In this document: piece by piece, positions 39,299 through 48,088 of the stretch | Numbering within the stretch: the stretch's first letter is position 1 | How the letters are laid out: each line of letters starts with the position of its first letter | From: Amycolatopsis sp. cg9 | GTDB taxonomy: Bacteria; Actinomycetota; Actinomycetes; Mycobacteriales; Pseudonocardiaceae | NCBI RefSeq assembly: GCF_041346945.1 | Contig: NZ_CP166850.1 | Span: forward strand, 7,920,501 to 7,984,500 | Direction of reading: 5' to 3' | Length of the DNA: 64,000 bases | Position numbers and translations under genes: made by a program | The notes under the pieces: model-generated | Database searches by the model: none | Seen by the model: the letters and a program-made list of their open reading frames with translations, nothing else | Told to the model about the DNA's origin: nothing

Positions 39299-40060
39299 TC
39301 ATTCCTCCCGGTGGGCCGCGTTCGCTTCGATGGCGTCGCGGACGAACGCGCCTACGCCGGGACGCTGCTCGTCGGCCCTGATCAGGAACTCCAGCTGCGC
39401 CGGCTCGGTGACGTACAACGCCCCGATCCGCCGCTGCGTCTCGTAGGAGCACTCGCCCATCACGCGGGACAGCATCTCCCGGTGCGCCTCGGCCAGCTCC
39501 CCGGCCTCGGGGCTGTCCGGTGCGCGGCCGGCGTCCAGGACGGCGCCGAGCCGCGCCACCCAGTCCTTCCGGGCGGCCTCACCGGCCGCCAGGTCCTCCT
39601 TGGACGGCGTGGCCGCGCCCCGCCACTCGGGGGTGTGCGCCCAGCGGCGAGCGGCTTCTTCCGCGTAGCCGTCCGGTTCGCGGAACCCGCCGAACACTTC
39701 GAACTTCTCCTCGGGCGTCAACGCGCTGCCCATGGCTCTCGCCTCCATCACGCGGTCGACGGCCGCGACCATCCGCCCGAGCTCGCCGATCCGCGCCACC
39801 AGCAGCTCCCGCTGCCGTTCCAGGTGCGCGTCGGCGTCGATGCCCGGGTCGTCGACGAGGGTCGCGATCGTCTCGAGGGGAAAGCCGAGCTCCCGGTAGA
39901 ACAGGATCCGCTGCAGCCGGTCGAGGTCCTCGCCGGAGTAGCTGCGGTACCCGGACGCGGTCCGCCCGCTCGGGCTGAGCAGGCCGATCTCGTCGTAGTG
40001 GTGCAGCGTCCGGACGGTGATCCCGGCCAGTGCGGCGACCTTGCCCACCGGATGCCCCAT
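39299..40060 (-). CDS. TipA-like MerR-family regulator
   Basis: 253 aa. MerR helix-turn-helix at 1-75 ([56 protein letters not shown]), dimerisation coiled coil (about 76-115), and a C-terminal TipAS-like domain (about 135-253; [12 protein letters not shown], then [14 protein letters not shown]). The last binds thiopeptides in Streptomyces TipA. ATG 40060 with GAGGAGG upstream. A TipA-promoter-like operator lies 53-74 bases upstream, so it is probably autoactivating in response to an antibiotic. No Cys in the effector domain at the TipA-adduct position can be confirmed by eye. Confidence 0.88.
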   Translation of the reverse strand: MGHPVGKVAALAGITVRTLHHYDEIGLLSPSGRTASGYRSYSGEDLDRLQRILFYRELGFPLETIATLVDDPGIDADAHLERQRELLVARIGELGRMVAAVDRVMEARAMGSALTPEEKFEVFGGFREPDGYAEEAARRWAHTPEWRGAATPSKEDLAAGEAARKDWVARLGAVLDAGRAPDSPEAGELAEAHREMLSRVMGECSYETQRRIGALYVTEPAQLEFLIRADEQRPGVGAFVRDAIEANAAHREE

Positions 40061-40112
40061 CGGTCCCCTCCTCTTCGGTGGCCGTTCGGCCCTTGCGACG
40101 ACCACGGTGCTG

Positions 40113-40134
40113 CCTGACGCCACGTGAGGGTCAA
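40113..40134 (-). promoter_or_regulatory. MerR/TipA-type operator and -35
   Basis: On the minus strand TTGACC (40134-40129) is followed directly by the imperfect inverted repeat CCTCACGTGGCGTCAGG (40129-40113), which would lie in the spacer of the promoter, as in MerR-activated promoters. A site of the form CCTCACGTCACGTGAGG is what I recall for the Streptomyces tipA promoter. Confidence 0.6.
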
Positions 40135-40187
40135 GCATCACCCTTCCGCAACCGCCGTCCCGCGGCGCGCGCGGTTAGCCTGGCCGG

Positions 40188-41519
40188 ATGATCACCGGGA
40201 TCGTCGTGGGCGGCGCGATCGCCGTGCTCGCGCTGGTCACGGCGGTCGTGCTGGTGCGGCGCCGGCCTCGAGCCCGGTTCGTCGCCGGTGCCGTGCCCGG
40301 CGAGCCGATCGCCGCTGTGCGGCGCGGCACACTGCTGGCGAAGATCGACGAGACGTACCGGGACGGCCGGTTCTGCGTCCTGCTCGGCCGCGGCGGTGCG
40401 GGCAAGACGCACCTCGCCGCCGCCTACGTCCGGGCCGGCCGCTCCCCCGTGGTCTGGGTGGCCGCCGAAGACCCGGCGGCTCCCGCGCGCGCCTTCGCCG
40501 CACTGGCCCGGGGTTCCGACACCGAAGCGGCCGCCCGCGAGGGCCTGGCGTGGCTCGACGGCCTGGACGACGCCCTCGTCGTCTTCGACGGCGCGACCGA
40601 CCCGGACGCGCTCAACCGCTGGCTGCCGGCGCGTGCCCGCGTGCTCGTGACGACGACGGTGCCGGACTTCGAGGTCCTCGGCCCCACGCTCCCGGTGCCG
40701 GCGTTCACCGAGTCCGAGGCCGTCCACTTCCTGCGTGCCCGCTCGGGCCGGGACGTCCCCCTGGCCGGCGTAGCGCGGGACCTCGGCGGCCTGCCGCTGG
40801 CGCTCGCCCAGGCGGGCGGGGTGCTCCGGAGCGGGGGCACCCTCGACCGGCTTCCGCGCACCCCGCCGCTGGAACGGGACCCGGGCGAAGACCACTCGCC
40901 CTGCGTCGAGGACACGACGATCGCGGCGTTGCGAGCGGTGACGGCCCGGGACGGCCGAGCTTCGGCGGTCGCCGAACTCCTCGCCGTGCTGGGCCCGCCG
41001 GGTGTCCGGCTCGCGCTGGTCCACCGGGTGGGCCCGGACCCGGTGGCGGTGGACGCGGCGCTGGCCGGTCTCGCCGCGGCGTCCCTCACGGAGCTCGATC
41101 TGGCCGGCGAGGTGGTGACGATGCACCGCTTGACCCGGCGCGCGGTCCTCGGCCTGCTGCACACCGAGGACCGGCTGGCCGCCGCCCTGGACCGGGCGTT
41201 CGCCGTGGTGGACGGGGAGGACACCGGGGACCTCGCCGGCCACGCCGCCGCGTTGTGGCGGCACTTCCGGGCCCTGCCGTCGGCGGAGGCGAGCCCGCGG
41301 CTCGGGCCGGTCCTGCGGCTGCGGCGCCGTTCGGTGGACCTGCTCGTGGCCGAGGGCGCGCGCGGCCAAGCCCGTGCGCTCGGCGTGGAGGTGCTGGCCG
41401 ACCACGAGGCTTACCTGCCCACCGGTCACGCCGACACGGCGCTGGCCGCACAGTCGCTACGCCGGGCGGAGGACGGTTCCACGGACCGAGCGGGTCAGGG
41501 GCGCCACCGGCGCGGGTAG
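40188..41519 (+). CDS. membrane-anchored STAND (NB-ARC-like) ATPase
   Basis: 443 aa. One N-terminal membrane segment (2-23) followed by Arg-rich residues places the rest in the cytoplasm. P-loop GRGGAGKT (67-74), Walker B DALVVFDGA and the GGLPLALAQAGG motif mark an NB-ARC/STAND ATPase; a winged-helix-like part follows (about 270-330). The usual C-terminal TPR or WD repeats are absent; the end (from 350) is short and helical. Signal sensing is therefore unclear. TAGCCT six bases before ATG: leaderless. Ends 6 bases before the hairpin repeat at 41525. Confidence 0.75.
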   Translation: MITGIVVGGAIAVLALVTAVVLVRRRPRARFVAGAVPGEPIAAVRRGTLLAKIDETYRDGRFCVLLGRGGAGKTHLAAAYVRAGRSPVVWVAAEDPAAPARAFAALARGSDTEAAAREGLAWLDGLDDALVVFDGATDPDALNRWLPARARVLVTTTVPDFEVLGPTLPVPAFTESEAVHFLRARSGRDVPLAGVARDLGGLPLALAQAGGVLRSGGTLDRLPRTPPLERDPGEDHSPCVEDTTIAALRAVTARDGRASAVAELLAVLGPPGVRLALVHRVGPDPVAVDAALAGLAAASLTELDLAGEVVTMHRLTRRAVLGLLHTEDRLAAALDRAFAVVDGEDTGDLAGHAAALWRHFRALPSAEASPRLGPVLRLRRRSVDLLVAEGARGQARALGVEVLADHEAYLPTGHADTALAAQSLRRAEDGSTDRAGQGRHRRG

Positions 41520-41524
41520 CCGAA

Positions 41525-41581
41525 AGCGCCCCAATGTGGTGTTCGGTGCGTCAGACGCACCCAACGCCACATTGGGGCGCT
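41525..41581. repeat. 57-base near-perfect hairpin repeat, likely bidirectional terminator
   Basis: Two 28-base arms pair at 26 positions around a single A: 5' arm begins AGCGCCCCAATGTGG, 3' arm ends CCACATTGGGGCGCT. It fills the gap between two convergent genes. The size and sequence suggest a dispersed repeat family that serves as a terminator. Confidence 0.75.
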
Positions 41582-41594
41582 GGGGCCGTGGCGC

Positions 41595-43559
41595 TCAGCG
41601 GCGGCGGGTGCGCAGGTAGTCCCCCACCACCGCCGCGCCGAGGCCGTCCAGGTCCGGGGCCACCACGCGGCCGCCCGAGCGGCGGGCGATCAGGTCCACG
41701 AACGCCGTCAACCTCGGGTCGTCACCGAGCCGGAACACCGAAATCGACGCGCCGAGCTTCGCCAGCCGGTCCACTTCGGACAGTGTCTTGTGGAGGGTCC
41801 GGTCCTGGGGCGGGTAGTCGAAGACCGCCTCGCCGTCCGGTTCCAGGTGCGCGGTCGGCTCGCCGTCGGTGACCATCAGGACCACCGGTTGCGCGTCCGG
41901 GTGGCGCCGGAGGTGCCGGCCGGCCAGCAGCAGCCCGTGGTGGGCGTTCGTGCCCTGCTCCCACGCGCTCTCCAGCCCGATCAGCTCCGGCAGCTCCACC
42001 GGCATCGCGTAGCGGCCGAACGTGATCAGCTGCAGCGCGTCGTTGCGGAAGCGCGTGCTGATCAGCTGGTGCAGGGCCAGCGCGGTGCGCTTCATGGGCA
42101 GCCAGCGGCCTTCCTGCACCATCGACCACGACGTGTCGACCAGCAGCGCGACCGCCGCCCGGGAGCGGTGTTCGGTCTCGACCACCTCGACGTCCTCGAC
42201 GTCCAGCCGGACCTGCCGCTCGCCCACCGACACCGAGCGCAGCACGGCGTTGCGGATCGTGCGGGGCACGTCCCAGGGCTGCATGTCCCCGAACCGCCAC
42301 GGCCTCGACGCGCCGGTCGGTTCGCCGGCCGCGCCCGCCGATTCGGTCTCGCGGTCGCCGGTCTTGCCGCGCAACGCGTTCACGACGTCGGACAGCGCCG
42401 TCTCGCCGAGGCGCCGCAACGCCTTGGGCGACAACCGGAGCGTGCCGTCGGCGGCCCGTTCGAACAGGCCCTGGCGGCGCAGCTCGCGCTCCAGTTCGGA
42501 CAGCCGCCGGGCGTCGACCCCGGCGTCCTTGCCGAGCTGGCGTTCGAGCGCCTCCAGGTCGATGTCGTCCAGGCTCGCGCCCGGGTAGGACTGGCCCAGC
42601 TGCTCGGCCAGCGCGTCCAGCTCCGCCAGGTCGGCCATCGCCTGCGCGCCTTCGCCCATGCCGAGCGGGTTCTTGCCGCGGAAGCGTTCCGAGCCCGTCC
42701 AGTCCTCGCCCGGCCGCGCCGCCCGCAGCTGAGCGTCCAATTGGGACAGCTGCTGCGCGAGCCGCGGGTCGCCGAACGCCTGCTGGGTCAGCTCGGCGAG
42801 TTCGGCGCGCTGCTCGGCCGACATCGAGTTCAGCATCCGCTGCGCGGCCGCCGACCGCTCCGCGAGCGCGTCGATCAGCTCTTCGACGGTCCGCGGGTTC
42901 TCCGGGAAGAACTCGCCGTGCTTCGCCATGAAGTCTTCGAAGCGCTGCTGGACGTCGTCCGCGCCCTGGGCGTGCGCGGCGAGCAGGTCGTTGAGGTCGG
43001 CGAGCATCTCGTTGATCCGCTCGACGTCCTCGGGCCCGGCGTTCTGCAAGGCCTGCTTCATGCCCTGGAACCGCGACTCCATCAGCTCCTGGCCGAGCAG
43101 GTCGCGGATCTTCCGGTAGTTGTCCCGGCCCGTTTCGGAGCGCCAGTCGTAGTTCGCCAGCTCGTTGACCGCCGCCGCGGTGCCCGGCGGGAGCGCGTCC
43201 AGCTGGGCCTCGCGGAAGCGGGCGTCGTCGTCCGGGTCCGGGAACAGGTCCCGCCGTTCGGCGTCGAGGGCCTCCTGCAGCAGGCGCTGGACCTCCTGCA
43301 GGGTGCCGTTCAGGTTGTTGCGGCGCTGGATCTGCGACCGGCGCTGCCACAGCCGCCGGGTCAGCTCGTCCAGGCCCGACGTGCGCTCGGTGCCCCGGCG
43401 CAGCAGCTCCTCCAGCGCGCCGCGCGGCGACGCCCCGGCCATCACGTCCCGGCCGATTTCGTCGAGCGCGTCGCGCAGGTCGGCCGGCGGCGCGAGGGGG
43501 TCCGGCCCGTCGTGCCACGGGCCGTAGGAGTAGCCGTCGGGAAGCGGGACCGCGGTCAT
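41595..43559 (-). CDS. VWA-domain protein paired with a MoxR-type ATPase
   Basis: 654 aa. Residues 1-450 are highly charged, Gln/Glu/Arg-rich and mostly helical, with Q-rich segments. The C-terminal von Willebrand A domain (about 470-654) has a complete MIDAS: DTSWS, GTNAH and VTDGEP. Pairs of a MoxR/ChlI-type ATPase and such a VWA protein (the RavA-ViaA and CbbQ-CbbO logic) act as metal-insertion or remodelling chaperones. ATG overlaps the ATPase stop by four bases (ATGA), so they are translated together. Confidence 0.85.
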   Translation of the reverse strand: MTAVPLPDGYSYGPWHDGPDPLAPPADLRDALDEIGRDVMAGASPRGALEELLRRGTERTSGLDELTRRLWQRRSQIQRRNNLNGTLQEVQRLLQEALDAERRDLFPDPDDDARFREAQLDALPPGTAAAVNELANYDWRSETGRDNYRKIRDLLGQELMESRFQGMKQALQNAGPEDVERINEMLADLNDLLAAHAQGADDVQQRFEDFMAKHGEFFPENPRTVEELIDALAERSAAAQRMLNSMSAEQRAELAELTQQAFGDPRLAQQLSQLDAQLRAARPGEDWTGSERFRGKNPLGMGEGAQAMADLAELDALAEQLGQSYPGASLDDIDLEALERQLGKDAGVDARRLSELERELRRQGLFERAADGTLRLSPKALRRLGETALSDVVNALRGKTGDRETESAGAAGEPTGASRPWRFGDMQPWDVPRTIRNAVLRSVSVGERQVRLDVEDVEVVETEHRSRAAVALLVDTSWSMVQEGRWLPMKRTALALHQLISTRFRNDALQLITFGRYAMPVELPELIGLESAWEQGTNAHHGLLLAGRHLRRHPDAQPVVLMVTDGEPTAHLEPDGEAVFDYPPQDRTLHKTLSEVDRLAKLGASISVFRLGDDPRLTAFVDLIARRSGGRVVAPDLDGLGAAVVGDYLRTRRR

Positions 43560-44953
43560 CGGCCGTAGACGGTCGTCGCGTCGTCGGAGTCCTTGGCCAG
43601 CCGCCGAGCCAGGAACAGCGATTCGAGGGCCAGTTCGACCGCCGCCGCGATCCGCCCGGCCGGCTCGTCCGCGGCCACCCCGGCCCGCTGCGCGACCTCG
43701 TGCAGCACCGGCAGTTCCGGCAGCGCCGCGAGGACGTCCGCCGCCGGGACGCGCTCGCCGGTGGCGACCAGGTGGCCCGCTTCGACGGCGTCGGCCAGCG
43801 GGCGCAGGTCGAGACCGGCGAACCGGCCGCGTGCGGTCTCCGCGACCGCCCGGCGCATCAGGTGCACGAGGTGCTCGATCTCGCGCCCCTCTTCGCCGGG
43901 TTCGAACTCGATCTTGCCCCGCAGCACGGACGGGACGGCGTCGAGGTCGACCGGCCGCGCCACGGCGAGCTCTTCGCCGGTCAGCGCCGCGCGCCGCAGG
44001 GCCGCGGCCGCCACGGTCTCCGCCGCGGCGACGGCGAACCGGGCCGAAACCCCGGAGCGCTGGTCGATGACCGTGGATTCCCGGAGGTTCCGGACGAACC
44101 GGGCCAGCACCTCCAGGAGCGGCTCGCCGACCTCGGCGACGAGGTCGGCCTCCTGCCGGACGACCGCCACCTCCGACTCGACGTCGAGGGGGTAGTGCGT
44201 GCGGATCTCGGCCCCGAAGCGGTCCTTGAGCGGGGTGATGATCCGGCCGCGGTTGGTGTAGTCCTCGGGGTTCGCGGTGGCGACGAGCAGGACGTCCAGC
44301 GGCAGCCGCAGCGTGTAGCCGCGGACCTGGATGTCGCGCTCCTCCATCACGTTGAGCAGCGCGACCTGGATGCGCTCGGCGAGGTCGGGCAGCTCGTTGA
44401 TGGCGACGATGCCGCGGTGCGCGCGCGGGACCAGGCCGAAGTGGATGGTCTCGGGGTCGCCGAGGCTGCGGCCTTCGGCGACCTTCACCGGGTCGACGTC
44501 GCCGATCAGGTCGCCGACCGAGGTGTCCGGCGTGGCGAGCTTCTCGGTGTAGCGCTCCGAGCGGTGGCGCCAGGCCACCGGCAGCTCGTCACCGAGCTCG
44601 GCGGCGCGGCGGATCGACGCGGGCGTGATCGGCTGGAGCGGGTGTTCGCCCAGCTCCGAGCCCTCGATGACGGGGGTCCACTCGTCGAGCAGGCCGGCGA
44701 GGGTGCGCAGCAGGCGGGTCTTGCCCTGGCCGCGTTCGCCGAGCAGGACGACGTCGTGGCCGGCCAGCAGCGCGCGTTCGAGCTGCGGCAGCACGGTGCG
44801 CGAGAACCCGACGATGCCGGGCCACGCGTCTTCGCCGTTCTTGAGGGCGGTCAGCAGGTTGTCGTGGATCTCTCGCGCGATGGGCCGCGGCTCGTACCCG
44901 GCCGCGCGCAGGGCCCCGGCGGTGCGGGGAAGAGCGTCTGGAACAGCGTTCAC
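43556..44953 (-). CDS. MoxR/magnesium-chelatase-like AAA ATPase
   Basis: 465 aa. Walker A GERGQGKT, IVAINELPDLAERIQ (Walker B region), a helix-2 insert region and sensor 1 (LLVATANPEDYTNRGRI) define the group. The C-terminal part contains an all-helical lid. GTG start at 44953. Forms an operon with the VWA gene; a similar pair exists in mycobacteria (Rv0958-Rv0959, from memory). Substrate unknown. Confidence 0.87.
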   Translation of the reverse strand: MNAVPDALPRTAGALRAAGYEPRPIAREIHDNLLTALKNGEDAWPGIVGFSRTVLPQLERALLAGHDVVLLGERGQGKTRLLRTLAGLLDEWTPVIEGSELGEHPLQPITPASIRRAAELGDELPVAWRHRSERYTEKLATPDTSVGDLIGDVDPVKVAEGRSLGDPETIHFGLVPRAHRGIVAINELPDLAERIQVALLNVMEERDIQVRGYTLRLPLDVLLVATANPEDYTNRGRIITPLKDRFGAEIRTHYPLDVESEVAVVRQEADLVAEVGEPLLEVLARFVRNLRESTVIDQRSGVSARFAVAAAETVAAAALRRAALTGEELAVARPVDLDAVPSVLRGKIEFEPGEEGREIEHLVHLMRRAVAETARGRFAGLDLRPLADAVEAGHLVATGERVPAADVLAALPELPVLHEVAQRAGVAADEPAGRIAAAVELALESLFLARRLAKDSDDATTVYGR

Positions 44954-45039
44954 CCGCTCGACGCTACTGCCGGATCGGCGGGGCGTCGATGTGGAGCGAC
45001 TCCAGCGTGGGCGCGCTCCCGACGCGCGGGACGGCCCGG

Positions 45040-45045
45040 TAAAAT
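45040..45045 (+). promoter_or_regulatory. -10 element of the gene at 45054
   Basis: TAAAAT eight bases before GTG at 45054, with no ribosome site; a leaderless or nearly leaderless transcript. Confidence 0.45.
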
Positions 45046-45053
45046 AGGGCGTC

Positions 45054-45851
45054 GTGTGCCGTCCCAGTGCGACTTTCGCGGTGTGGTCCAGCGCGTGGCT
45101 GAACGGAGCCGCCGCTTCCGACGATGTGCTCGACGCCCTGCTCGCGTGGGGTGAAGCCCACGACGTCGTGGCCGCCGACGCGGCCGCCGCGGAGGCGTTC
45201 GCGCTGCCGCTGGCCTTCAACCGGGCGGCCACCCCCGTCCAGCTGCTGATGGCGCTGCGTTCGCAGGGAGCGAAATCCCTCCAGCTGGTCCTGCCGGTCC
45301 CGGGCGACGTCCGCGGCCTCGGCGGTGGCGGCCCGTTCACCGAGGCGGCCTTGCGCGCCGGCGACGCGGTGGTGCTCGCGGACCCCGGCTTCGGCCTGGT
45401 GCCGGAGCCGATCGCCGAAGGCCTGGTCCGGTGGACCGTCTACTCGCTGTCGTCGCCCGCCCGGCCGGAGTACGTCGGCCTGGCCGAGGCCGAGCACGGG
45501 CTCACCGACGCGATCCGCGCGAGCGCGGGTGCCCTCCAGGCGGCGGACGTCGCCTCGGACCGGCCGGGCGTGCGCGCGGAGCTTTCCGCGCACCTGCGCT
45601 CCCGCCCGGACGTCGACTGGCCGGCCGGGACGCCCGGGCGCGCCCTGCGGGTGCTGCAGCGAGCCGAAGAGATCGCGGCGATCCTGGTGGTCGCGTCGTC
45701 GGACGACCCGGGCGGCGCGCTGTCGGCCTCGGCGACGACGTTGCGGGCACAGGCGTTGCGGCCGTTGTCGGACGCGGTGAGGACGGCTCGCTGTGCCGCG
45801 GTCAACGAAGCGGTGCGGGTCTTCGCGGAACAGACGGCGCGCGAAGGCTGA
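45054..45851 (+). CDS. conserved actinobacterial protein of unknown function
   Basis: 265 aa, no signal peptide or membrane segment, Ala-rich, single N-terminal Cys (MCRPSATFAVWSSAWLNG). I do not recognise the family. The middle contains a beta-rich part (LQLVLPVPGDVRGLGGGGPFTEAAL) and the C-terminal half is helical. Genes of this size upstream of a GNAT gene are seen in actinomycetes as a pair. GTG start. Confidence 0.7.
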   Translation: MCRPSATFAVWSSAWLNGAAASDDVLDALLAWGEAHDVVAADAAAAEAFALPLAFNRAATPVQLLMALRSQGAKSLQLVLPVPGDVRGLGGGGPFTEAALRAGDAVVLADPGFGLVPEPIAEGLVRWTVYSLSSPARPEYVGLAEAEHGLTDAIRASAGALQAADVASDRPGVRAELSAHLRSRPDVDWPAGTPGRALRVLQRAEEIAAILVVASSDDPGGALSASATTLRAQALRPLSDAVRTARCAAVNEAVRVFAEQTAREG

Positions 45852-46360
45852 CGGTCATCGAAATCCGCCCCGCCCGGCCCGCCGAGCTCGCCGCCGTCGC
45901 CCGGCTGCGGTGGCGCTGGGTGGCCGAACAGGACGGCCTGCCCGCCGGCGGCCGGGACGCGTTCGTGCGCGATTTCGCCGCCTGGGCGCGGGAGCACGCG
46001 GAGACCCACCGGTGCCTGATCGCGGTGCGGGACGGCGAAGTGATCGGGATGGCGTTCCTCGCGGTCACCGCGCGCGTGCCGACGCCGACGGCCGTTTCCC
46101 GCGCCGCCGGCGACGTCCAGTCCGTTTACGTGGTGCCGGAGGCGCGCGACAGCGGGGTCGGCGGCCGGCTGATCGACGCGACGCTCGCCCTGGCCGCGGA
46201 ACTCGGCCTGGAGCGGGTCACCGTGCATTCGTCGACGCGCGCGATCCCGGCCTACGAACGGCACGGGTTCGCGCGCTCACCCCACCTGCTGCAGGCCCGC
46301 CTCAGCGAGCCGGGCGCTTCGCCGGTTCGCAACAACCGATCGCGCACGGCGCCCCGTTGA
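45848..46360 (+). CDS. GNAT-family N-acetyltransferase, non-canonical start
   Basis: About 170 aa. [23 protein letters not shown], then [15 protein letters not shown] and [40 protein letters not shown] with the acetyl-CoA binding (R/Q-x-x-G-x-G/A) loop, DSGVGGRL. No in-frame ATG, GTG or TTG lies between the previous gene's interior and the fold start. CTG at 45848, overlapping the previous stop (CTGA), is the best candidate. Its 3' end overlaps the convergent hemH by 59 bases. Confidence 0.72.
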   Translation: MTVIEIRPARPAELAAVARLRWRWVAEQDGLPAGGRDAFVRDFAAWAREHAETHRCLIAVRDGEVIGMAFLAVTARVPTPTAVSRAAGDVQSVYVVPEARDSGVGGRLIDATLALAAELGLERVTVHSSTRAIPAYERHGFARSPHLLQARLSEPGASPVRNNRSRTAPR

Positions 46361-47345
46361 CCGTGCACCCCGCCGACGGAAACGACGACAACTTGCGCGG
46401 CTCCGCCCCGTGCGTGTGCTCACGGACCAGCTCCACCACCAGCTCCGCGAACCGCGGATCGCTGCCCGCCGTCGCCGCCCGAGCGAACGCCATACCATGC
46501 TCCGCCGCACGCTCCGCCGCTTCGTTGTCCAGGTCCCAGATCACCTCGAGGTGATCCGAGACAAACCCGATCGGCGAAACCACCACCCCGCTCACCCCCC
46601 GGGCGTGCAACGCGTCGATGTGATCGACGATGTCCGGCTCCAGCCACGGCACCTGCGGCGGCCCCGACCGCGACTGCCACACCACGTCGTACTCGACGAC
46701 CCCCGCCTCCGCCGCCACCAACCGCGCCGCCTCCGCGACCTGACGGGAGTACCGGTGACCACCTTCCCCAGGCGGCCCGGACGCCTTGTCCGCACTGTCA
46801 GGCACCGAGTGCGCGGTGAACACCGTGCGGACACCCCGAACGTCACCCAGTGACGCGTGCGCCGCGCGCACCCCGTCCGCGACCGCCGACACGAACAGCG
46901 GATGATCGAAGAACTGCCGCAGCTTCACCAGCTCAGGCGCCCCCGCACCGACCGCCGCACGGGCACGCTCGATGTCCTCGTCGTACTGCCGGCACGCCGA
47001 ATACCCGCCGTACGCGCTCGTCGGGAACACCAGGACCCGCTTCGCACCCGCCGCCGTCAGCTCGGCGAGGGTGTCCTCGACCATCGGGTGCCAATTGCGG
47101 TTGCCGAAGTGCACCGGAAGGTCGATTCCCTCAGCCGACAGCCGCTTTTCGACCGCGGCCATCGCATCGCGGTTCAGCTCGTTGATCGGCGAGACACCAC
47201 CGAAGTGCTGGTAGTGCTCGGCCACCTCGAGCAGCCGCTCCCGCGGCACACCCCGGCCCCTGGTCACGTTCTCGAGGAACGGCATGACCTCCTCGGGCCC
47301 CTCCGGACCACCGAACGAAAGCCACAGCAACGCGTCGTATCCCAC
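46302..47345 (-). CDS. hemH: ferrochelatase HemH/CpfC (coproporphyrin III type in actinobacteria)
   Basis: 347 aa. Inserts Fe into coproporphyrin III in the Gram-positive heme pathway. [28 protein letters not shown] at the start, [11 protein letters not shown] holding the catalytic His, and a C-terminal [14 protein letters not shown] that supplies three of the [2Fe-2S] cysteines of actinobacterial enzymes. GTG start. In mycobacteria it follows inhA directly; here a TetR/MFS pair on the opposite strand separates them. Confidence 0.95.
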   Translation of the reverse strand: MGYDALLWLSFGGPEGPEEVMPFLENVTRGRGVPRERLLEVAEHYQHFGGVSPINELNRDAMAAVEKRLSAEGIDLPVHFGNRNWHPMVEDTLAELTAAGAKRVLVFPTSAYGGYSACRQYDEDIERARAAVGAGAPELVKLRQFFDHPLFVSAVADGVRAAHASLGDVRGVRTVFTAHSVPDSADKASGPPGEGGHRYSRQVAEAARLVAAEAGVVEYDVVWQSRSGPPQVPWLEPDIVDHIDALHARGVSGVVVSPIGFVSDHLEVIWDLDNEAAERAAEHGMAFARAATAGSDPRFAELVVELVREHTHGAEPRKLSSFPSAGCTVNGAPCAIGCCEPAKRPAR

Positions 47346-47392
47346 CCCGTCATCTTGCCGATGTGGCGGCCCGCACGCTGACCCGGCCCGGT

Positions 47393-47425
47393 TGTGAATC
47401 GTTCAGTCCAAAACTCTGGTACAGT
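47393..47425 (+). promoter_or_regulatory. TetR operator and promoter of the tetR gene
   Basis: A 22-base site at 47393-47414 (key: TGAATCGTTCAGTCCA) precedes a -10-like TACAGT (47420-47425) six bases before ATG. The reverse complement matches the site at 48052-48073 in 19 of 22 positions. Confidence 0.65.
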
Positions 47426-47431
47426 ACGCCC

Positions 47432-48016
47432 ATGGCCAGGCCACGGGAGTTCGACGAAACCGCCGCCGTCGAGAAGGCGATGCACGCCTTCTGGGAACAC
47501 GGCTACGAGGCGACGTCGACGCAGGACCTCTGCGCGGCCACCGGGCTCGGGCGCAGCAGCGTCTACAACACCTTCACCAGCAAGCGAGCCCTGTTCCAGC
47601 GTTCGCTCACGCACTACACCAGCACCCAGCTCGGCAAGCGCCAAGCCATCCTCGACGGCCCGGGCACCGCGGCCGAGCGGCTCGCCGCGGTCCTCGACCA
47701 GGCCATCGAGGACGACCTCGAACCACGCCGCCGCGGCTGCTTCGTCGTCAACACGCTGGCGGAACTCGGCGTCCCGGACGACGAAGTGGGCGCCGCGCTG
47801 CGGAACGACACCGACCGGAACCTGGCCATGTTCGCCGAGTGCGTCCGGGAAGGCGTGCTCGACGGCAGCCTCCGGGACGGCCTCGATCCCGCCGCGGTGG
47901 CGGAGTTCCTGCTCGGCACCACCTCGGGCCTGCGCGTGATGGCCCGCCGGGGCACGAGCCGTGACAGCATGCACGCCGTCGCCGACATCGCGCTTTCGGC
48001 GATCGTCGCCGGCTGA
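47432..48016 (+). CDS. TetR-family regulator
   Basis: 194 aa. TetR DNA-binding domain at 1-60: ARPREFDETAAVEKAMHAFWEHGYEATSTQDLCAATGLGRSSVYNTFTSKRALFQRSL. The C-terminal ligand domain contains one Cys pair context (RRGCFVVNTLAELG) typical of the AcrR/TetR_C group. Leaderless ATG at 47432. Together with the downstream MFS gene, which shares its operator sequence, it forms a self-contained efflux cassette. Confidence 0.9.
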   Translation: MARPREFDETAAVEKAMHAFWEHGYEATSTQDLCAATGLGRSSVYNTFTSKRALFQRSLTHYTSTQLGKRQAILDGPGTAAERLAAVLDQAIEDDLEPRRRGCFVVNTLAELGVPDDEVGAALRNDTDRNLAMFAECVREGVLDGSLRDGLDPAAVAEFLLGTTSGLRVMARRGTSRDSMHAVADIALSAIVAG

Positions 48017-48051
48017 CGACCCACGCCGGGGCAGCCGCCTGCGCTGTCCCG

Positions 48052-48073
48052 GTTTTGAACTGACCGATACACA
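48052..48073 (+). promoter_or_regulatory. TetR operator upstream of MFS gene
   Basis: Site with core TGAACTGACCGATACA, near-identical (19 of 22) to the reverse complement of 47393-47414. It lies 15 bases before the MFS start, so it is placed to block transcription or translation of that gene. Confidence 0.65.
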
Positions 48074-48088
48074 ACCAAGGAGGATCCC

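Noticed and set aside
39255..39300. Terminator between mshC and the MerR gene (GACTCC...GGAGTC)
   Set aside because: Only six paired bases with a 12-base loop; too weak to claim.
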